Shown here in pieces: positions 58,991-64,000 of a stretch of DNA of 64,000 nucleotides (positions within the stretch are counted from its first letter, which is position 1; each line of letters begins with the position of its first letter). Under the pieces are notes generated by a model. It was not told where the DNA came from. It saw only the letters and a program-made list of their open reading frames with translations, and did no database searches. The stretch is from Pictodentalium vernedei (lineage: Eukaryota; Mollusca; Scaphopoda; Dentaliida; Dentaliidae): positions 203,939,262 through 204,003,261 of the forward strand of contig CM062292.1 of NCBI GenBank assembly GCA_031216915.1, written 5' to 3'. The position numbers and the translations under genes were made by a program.

Positions 58991-60651
58991 TCATGTTTGG
59001 ATTACTTTTCACATCAGTTTAATGTAATATGTCTTATCATACAGTCTTAATTTTTAGAGATTCTCACAGTTATACTCCACATCACTTTACTTGCTTTGAC
59101 AGTGACATCCGTGAAAATAAATCTGATAACCGCTGTCTGAAGCACTGTCTGTTCTAAATAACTTCCACTTGCAACTGAACTATATTCCACTGGATGCATT
59201 AATTCCCCTTGAAACTTCTGCCTAGCGGGAGACATGAAATCACTGAATTTGCTTGTTTGTTTGACGCTGTACTGATCAAATGGATTGATAAAAAATAAAA
59301 AAAAAACTTTTTGGGAACCAGTTTAAATTACATTTGTTATCTTTTCTGTTGGGCATGTTTGTTGAAATTCGTATCGCTGTATCTCTTCGGCTGTGTCCAT
59401 TCATGCCTAACCATTTGGTGGCTGTTACTGTTATTAAAAATATAAGTACAAATTTGGGCAGATTTGCAAAACAGCTGGGAGAAACATTTTTAAAAGAAGT
59501 TTGAAGCATGTCAGGATGTCTGAAGATTTACCGAAATAAAGTTGACCAGGTTAGATATAATGGGATCCTCAGATGAGATATCTATGGGACTGGGTTAATG
59601 TTGTGGTTGGAAATGATTGCTTTTTAATATTATCTCATTTTTGGTTAACTAATTTCTTTGTGAACAGACTTTATTTTGCTTTGGATGTTGTCATTTTCAC
59701 ACTGTGCGACCAACGAACAACAATTGTATAACTAAATTTAGAAACTTTCTGAAGCGTAACTTATGACTCGTCGGGAAAGGAACTAATTTCAACGGTGCTG
59801 GGAAAATAGTTTCAGCTTGTACATCACCAGCTGAATACAGAAACATTTATGTCATAGCATCAATTCCAATAAATAATATGGTTTAAAGTTTAATGGATGT
59901 GTAATAAAAATTGGCACTCATATAGAGACCATGTAAACATCTGTACATTTGAAAACAGCCATTATGCATTGAGACCCTCGATTTCTGAGAACGCTGGTTG
60001 TAACTTGATGTTGAGATGGTAAAAACAAACAGAATCAAAATCTGCTGTGTGTGATGACAGGACTAATATCTTCCCTTGAAACTTAAAAAAAAACAATTGC
60101 TGGTAACATAGAAAACCTCAGTTGAATGCATATCAGGGTTTCTGCTAGGGGTAAAATGTTTTGACCATTTGTCACCTAGGGGAAGCAAATTTAAGGGGCC
60201 TCACTGTGCTTCTTGTATTATCGATGATGTCTGTCAACAGCAGTTGATACACCATACCAGATCAAAAAGCTGTATGTGACATTGTAGCTAAAACCCAACA
60301 AAGCTGTTCACCAGATGAAATTGACATTTTATACCCAATCAACGTCAGATTGGTTACTGGCAGGTGCATTCTATCTTTTGATCCTACTCACAGTGCATGT
60401 CCAACTTACATCAGGAACATTCTAGGAAGGAAATATATGGTTTGAGGGAAAAATTGGTCAAAGGGACCTCCTGCCCCCATGGCATAAACTCTGATGTATT
60501 GTAAATTGCTTGTTTCTGGACCATAATATTCATATGCCAGGTTAACGGTTATAACCAGTATCTACACTAGCAGATTACATTGTACTAGGTAGATTGACAT
60601 GTACTGTTTTGTTGATGATTATATATTCTTATGCAAATTTTCATTTTACAG
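58991..60651. other. Intron 3 sequence, no feature recognised
   Basis: I see no exon with acceptor and donor in the needed phase, no RNA gene and no complete mobile element. The stretch ends in TTTTCATTTTACAG, the acceptor of exon 4. Confidence 0.5.
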
Positions 60652-60777
60652 CCATCATCGTACAGAAGGACAGAGGCTGCTGCAAAGTCACCTGGATCAG
60701 TACATGGGCCTAATAGTGTCCCACAAGCTGCTACACTCCCTCCTTCCAAACCAGAAGCAGTGGTACATGCTATGAAG
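60652..60777 (+). CDS. CCDC85-like protein, fourth coding exon
   Basis: A 126-base, phase-0 exon between TTTTACAG (ending 60651) and GTATTT (donor at 60778). It encodes 42 residues: PSSYRRTEAAAKSPGSVHGP, then a Pro/Ala linker and SKPEAVVHAMK. The KPEAVVHAMKV block is strongly conserved in CCDC85 proteins and precedes the C-terminal segment, which must come from one or more exons beyond base 64000. The family match, the open phase and good splice sites make this firm even though the first part is low complexity. The window ends 3.2 kb into the following intron. Confidence 0.93.
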
Positions 60778-60795
60778 GTATTTACCATGGTTTTT

Positions 60796-61140
60796 ATGCC
60801 CCCGGCCTCTTTGAGGAGGGGGCATTATGTTATCACATTGTCTGGCATCCCTCGTCCATTTGTTAACTTTTTGCATTCCATCAGTTAACTAAAGTTCAAC
60901 TGACCAGATCTTTACCAAACTTCATATGTGGGTTAGGTATGATGAATGGAAGAAGCCTTTTTATTTTGCCCATGATGTGCCAAATTTCAAGGTCACAGTG
61001 ACCACCAATAAGAAATACACTTGAAATTGGTTTCCGCTCTATAACTAAAGTTCTGCAAGACTGATCTTGTTTTTTTTTGTAATTCTATCCATGATATTGC
61101 AGGAGGAGGCATATGCCATGCTTGACATTGCTCTTGTTCC
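60796..61140 (+). repeat. Short hairpin-headed repeat, single unit
   Basis: The head ATGCCCCCGGCCTCTTTGAG followed by GAGGGGGCATTATG is a palindrome of the same style as the array heads (GCCCCC/GGGGGC, then ATTATG). A CCTCGTCCATTTG stretch follows, then one body unit with CTTTACCAAACTTCATATGTGG and CAAGGTCACAGTGACC. It starts 18 bases after the exon 4 donor and looks like a member with only one monomer. Confidence 0.7.
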
Positions 61141-61143
61141 TTT

Positions 61144-62586
61144 TAGTCCCCTACCGGCATCGCCGGAGGGGACTATAGGTTTGCACTCTGTCCATCCATC
61201 AGTCTGTCAGTCCGGGCAGACATATGGGGTTTAGGTGGCTATTTGTTGGTAGAATGGGGGTTAGGTGACTACCGCAATTTATGTGACTAGTCACATTTAA
61301 ATGTCATTATTCTAGGGTGGGGTTTAGAGTTGGGGTGGGGTGGGGTTAGGGTCAGTAAAGGGTAGGGTTAGGGTTTGCTACCACCCCAAAAATTTTTCAC
61401 CCAAAAAGTTCTTTTAATACAATGGACATGCATTTTGGTTAAAATAGACTAGGAATATATTGAATTTTCATTAGTCTAGGGTGGGGTTTAGAATTGGGGG
61501 TGGGGGGTAGGGTTAGGGTCAGTAAAGAGTAGGGTCTGGGTTCCTTCCACCCCAAAAATTTTCCCCAAAATCACTTGTTTTAATATAATGGACATGCATT
61601 TTATTGTAGTCCCATAAAAATAGCCACATAACTACCAATTTTTAGAACGTCCGTCAGTCTGTCAGTCACACTTTAGTTTTCCAGACTTTTTTTGGAAATG
61701 CTTCAACCGAATGATTTCATTTTTTGGTAACCTACTATAGAACGATGACTTACAGATCAAGTTTGAGTTTCATGCTGATTGCATTATTCTTGTGTGAGTT
61801 ATGGCCCTTGGAAATATGGAAAGCGTCAAAATATCAGTTTTCCGGCCTTTTTTTTGGAAACGCTTCAACGGAATGATTTCATTTTTGGTAAACTAATAAA
61901 GAACGATGACTTACAGATCAGGTTTGAGTTTCATACAGATTGTATTATCTTGTGTGAGTTATGGCCCTTGGAAATATGGAAAAGCGCCAAAATATCAGTT
62001 TTCCGGACTTTTTTGGATACGCTTCAACGGAATGCTTTCATTTTTAGTAACCTACTATAGAACGTTGACTTACAGATCAAATTTGAGTTTGTATTATTCT
62101 TGTGTGAGTTATGGTCCTTGGAAATATGGAAAAGCACCAAAATATCAGTTTTCCGGACTTTTTTTGGAAACGCTTCAACAGAATGATTTCATTTTTGGTA
62201 ATCTACTATAGAATAATGACTTACCGATCAAGTTTCATTTGCACTCTGTCCATCCGTCAGTCTGTCAGTCAGTCAGTCACACTTTAGTTTTCCGGACTTT
62301 TTTTGGAAATGCTTCAACCGAATGATTTCATTCTTGGTAACCTACTATTGAACGATGACTTACAGATCAAGTTTGAGTTTCATGCTGATTGCATTATTCT
62401 TGTATGAGTTATGACCCTTGGAAATATGGAAAATTGCCGAAATATGAGTTTTCCGGACTATTTTTGGAAATGCTTCAACGGAATTCATGCTGATCACATC
62501 TAGGTTATAACATTTGTATAATTATTAATGCTCATTAGTCCAGTAGGGGACATTGTATCACTTCAGTGATACGTGAGCTCTTGTTA
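61144..62586 (+). repeat. Hairpin-headed tandem array, family E (about 160-bp monomers)
   Basis: The head TAGTCCCCTACCGGCATCGC followed by CGGAGGGGACTA is a near-perfect hairpin, followed by CTGTCCATCCATCAGTCTGT. A G-rich body with two direct copies of TAGGGTGGGGTTTAGA (61312 and 61478) precedes the monomers, with TTTGGAAA-GCTTCAAC landmarks at 61694, 61856, 62015, 62166, 62305 and 62466. A second copy of the CTGTCCATCCGTCAGTCTGT head segment sits inside the array at 62245. The tail (CCAGTAGGGGACATTG at 62539) repeats the head arm. Confidence 0.85.
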
Positions 62587-62783
62587 TGTTTTTTTTTTTA
62601 CAAGAATGAATGGAAAATTGGGACTGGCGAATGTAAAACTGTAGCTGGTGTGCCCCCCTGTATTTGATAGTTACAAATTAAAGTTTTCTTTATTCTAGAT
62701 TATAAATAATGGTAATATAGGCAAATGAGTACATGGATACACTCAGATATTTGTGATATATATGCATGTTCATGAAGGTGTAC

Positions 62784-63162
62784 GGGAGCGTGGTGGCATT
62801 GTGGTAACGGTTCTCATTAGATCAACGAAGTTAAGCAATATCGAGCCGGGTTAGTCCTCGGATGGGTGACCGTCTGAGCGATCGATTCGGACTCCCGCAT
62901 TGTTGCCTTGGACAAGGCACTTAACTCCGATTGTCCACATGGGGGCATGATGGCACCATGTACTAAGGCGTACTGCACATCGATGATGCACATGTCTTCA
63001 ACCAATCTAACCCTGCCTGTGCTGTAGTGCAGAGTTATGATGTTGGGGAGCAGTTGCTCAGTGGTTCTCTCCGCGTGCTCCGGTTTCCTCCACCCGTAAA
63101 ACTGTCACGGTCATGATTAGCCATTGTGCGACCTTAAACACCAATAAATAAATAAATAAATA
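62784..63162 (+). mobile_element. 5S rRNA-headed SINE, youngest-looking copy
   Basis: The perfect direct repeat ATGAAGGTGTAC flanks it (62772-62783, 63163-63174). The 5S-like region is GAAGTTAAGCAATATCGAGCC and GGATGGGTGACCGTCTGA (about 62826-62877), the latter close to the 5S C box. The body and the CACCAATAAATAAATAAATA tail are complete. An ORF on the opposite strand over the body is not a gene. Confidence 0.92.
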
Positions 63163-63239
63163 ATGAAGGTGTACATATATTTGTCAAAAACCCCAAAAGG
63201 TTGGAAATTTATAAGTCCAAATGTTTTAACCCTTAAGAG

Positions 63240-63469
63240 CCTGGAGATTTCTAAACACATTTGTTGCATTTTGATAGTCTACACATTCTGTGATTTTGCA
63301 ACTGTTTCTCCGCAAGTCTTGGCTGCCAATATAGGCAGCCAAGACTTGCTGAGAAACAGTTGCCAAAACACTTTGAATGTAACTTGCAAGTCTACCCAAA
63401 CACTGTATGTTGGAGCAGATATTTTGTTATAGAACAAAGTGATTAAAGTAGGAGTTGGGCCTTCAAAAG
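63240..63469. mobile_element. piggyBac-type MITE, family 2, better-preserved copy
   Basis: TTAA on both sides (63236-63239 and 63470-63473); starts CCCTTAAGAGCCTGG and ends GGGCCTTCAAAAG. Its core is a near-perfect hairpin: GCAACTGTTTCTCCGCAAGT and CTTGGCTGCC, an 8-base turn, then GGCAGCCAAGACTTGCTGAG and AAACAGTTGC (about 63298-63363). Relatives or core fragments lie at 46621-46856, near 43985-44060 and near 41736-41775. Confidence 0.82.
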
Positions 63470-63474
63470 TTAAA

Positions 63475-64000
63475 GCTCAATTCATGCCAGCTTATATGTA
63501 TTGCTCTTCCTTAACTTTGTCCCTATAAAAACTTGGGAATTGGAAATTGATGTTAAAATGGTTGTGAACCTTTTTCATACATAAAAAATTATAAAAACTT
63601 CACCGAAAGAGATGTTTTTTTTTCTTTTGTGGAGGATGGGGGGAAGGTTGGGGGAACAATGAGGCTTTTGTGTATTACCTATTCTGTGAATGAGTGCTCT
63701 AAAGTGTTAAACATTAAAGCAATGGTTTATCTAGAGTTTTTAAGCCTTTTTTATTTCTTTTGTACAAATTTGTTTGTTGACCATGTACCAAACAGACTAG
63801 GACTCTTCCTCATGCTGTATACATGAATCACTAAACAAACTTTTTAGTTGTTTTATTTTCTTTTCCAGACCATAACTCTTGACCCCTAACTAGAAGGAGC
63901 TTTCTCTGAGATGTCCCCTGCTAAAGGTTTGATGACAGAGTTTTGTATAGAACCATTTTCAAATTCTCTTTTGGGGAAAAGTTTTTCATGCTGCTCTATG
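63475..64000. other. Intron sequence after exon 4, no gene
   Basis: No exon is found before the window ends. At about 63870-63960 worn text (CCATAACTCTTGACCCCTAACTAGAAGGAGC) resembles half of a family 1 MITE hairpin. A G-rich run lies at 63638-63655. Confidence 0.45.

Noticed and set aside
61320..61380. GGGTTAGGG-like words as an interstitial telomeric repeat
   Set aside because: Only a few imperfect TTAGGG words within GGGGTTAGGGTCAG-type text, not a tandem telomeric array; they are part of the family E body.
1..64000. CRISPR array or bacterial operon signals
   Set aside because: The tandem arrays have no spacers, the sequence is intron-rich and nuclear, and no bacterial gene is seen.

Overview
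This is animal nuclear DNA: long introns, consensus GT/AG splice sites and a dense load of transposable elements. The one host gene I can defend encodes a CCDC85-family coiled-coil protein on the + strand. The repeat set (a DIRS-like tyrosine-recombinase retrotransposon, a Penelope-like fragment, 5S-headed SINEs, piggyBac- and hAT-type MITEs, hairpin-headed tandem-monomer elements) and the frequent ACATGTA words suggest a marine invertebrate such as a mollusc, hemichordate or similar; the species is not determined.

Host gene. Four coding exons fit in phase: 20421-21123, 34179-34255, 42533-42781 and 60652-60777. They give 385 codons. Introns are about 13.1, 8.3 and 17.9 kb, and the conserved C-terminal exon lies beyond the right edge. 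A splice acceptor sits 26 bases before the start codon, so 5' UTR exons probably lie upstream, unrecognised. Everything else in the gene body is intron filled with repeats.

Layout. 1-7.9 kb: mostly anonymous, with G-tracts. 7.9-12.5 kb: two monomer arrays, a piggyBac-type MITE and a hAT-type element. 12.6-18.8 kb: DIRS-like copy 1, right-truncated, with decayed gag, reverse transcriptase and RNase H. 19.6-21.1 kb: piggyBac-type MITE, a duplicated acceptor/start segment and exon 1. 22.6-24.8 kb: a nine-monomer array. 25.4-32.7 kb: DIRS-like copy 2 with a SINE inside. 33.5-38.6 kb: Penelope-like fragment, exon 2, hAT-type element, 318-bp monomer array and SINE. 39.6-47.7 kb: pogo-like hairpin elements, exon 3, more hAT- and piggyBac-type MITEs. 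47.8-54.9 kb: DIRS-like copy 3, inserted inside a piggyBac-type MITE. 55-64 kb: hairpins, exon 4, two more arrays, a SINE and a MITE.

The most informative system is the DIRS-like family. Copies 2 and 3 keep both inverted terminal repeats and an internal complementary region, but share a deletion of the reverse transcriptase, so they look like non-autonomous elements moved in trans. Their two terminal repeats co-vary within each copy, as expected if one end is templated from the other. A second theme is a set of unrelated-looking arrays with one shared architecture: hairpin head, GTCCGTC-rich stretch, then monomers of about 147-168 bp or twice that.
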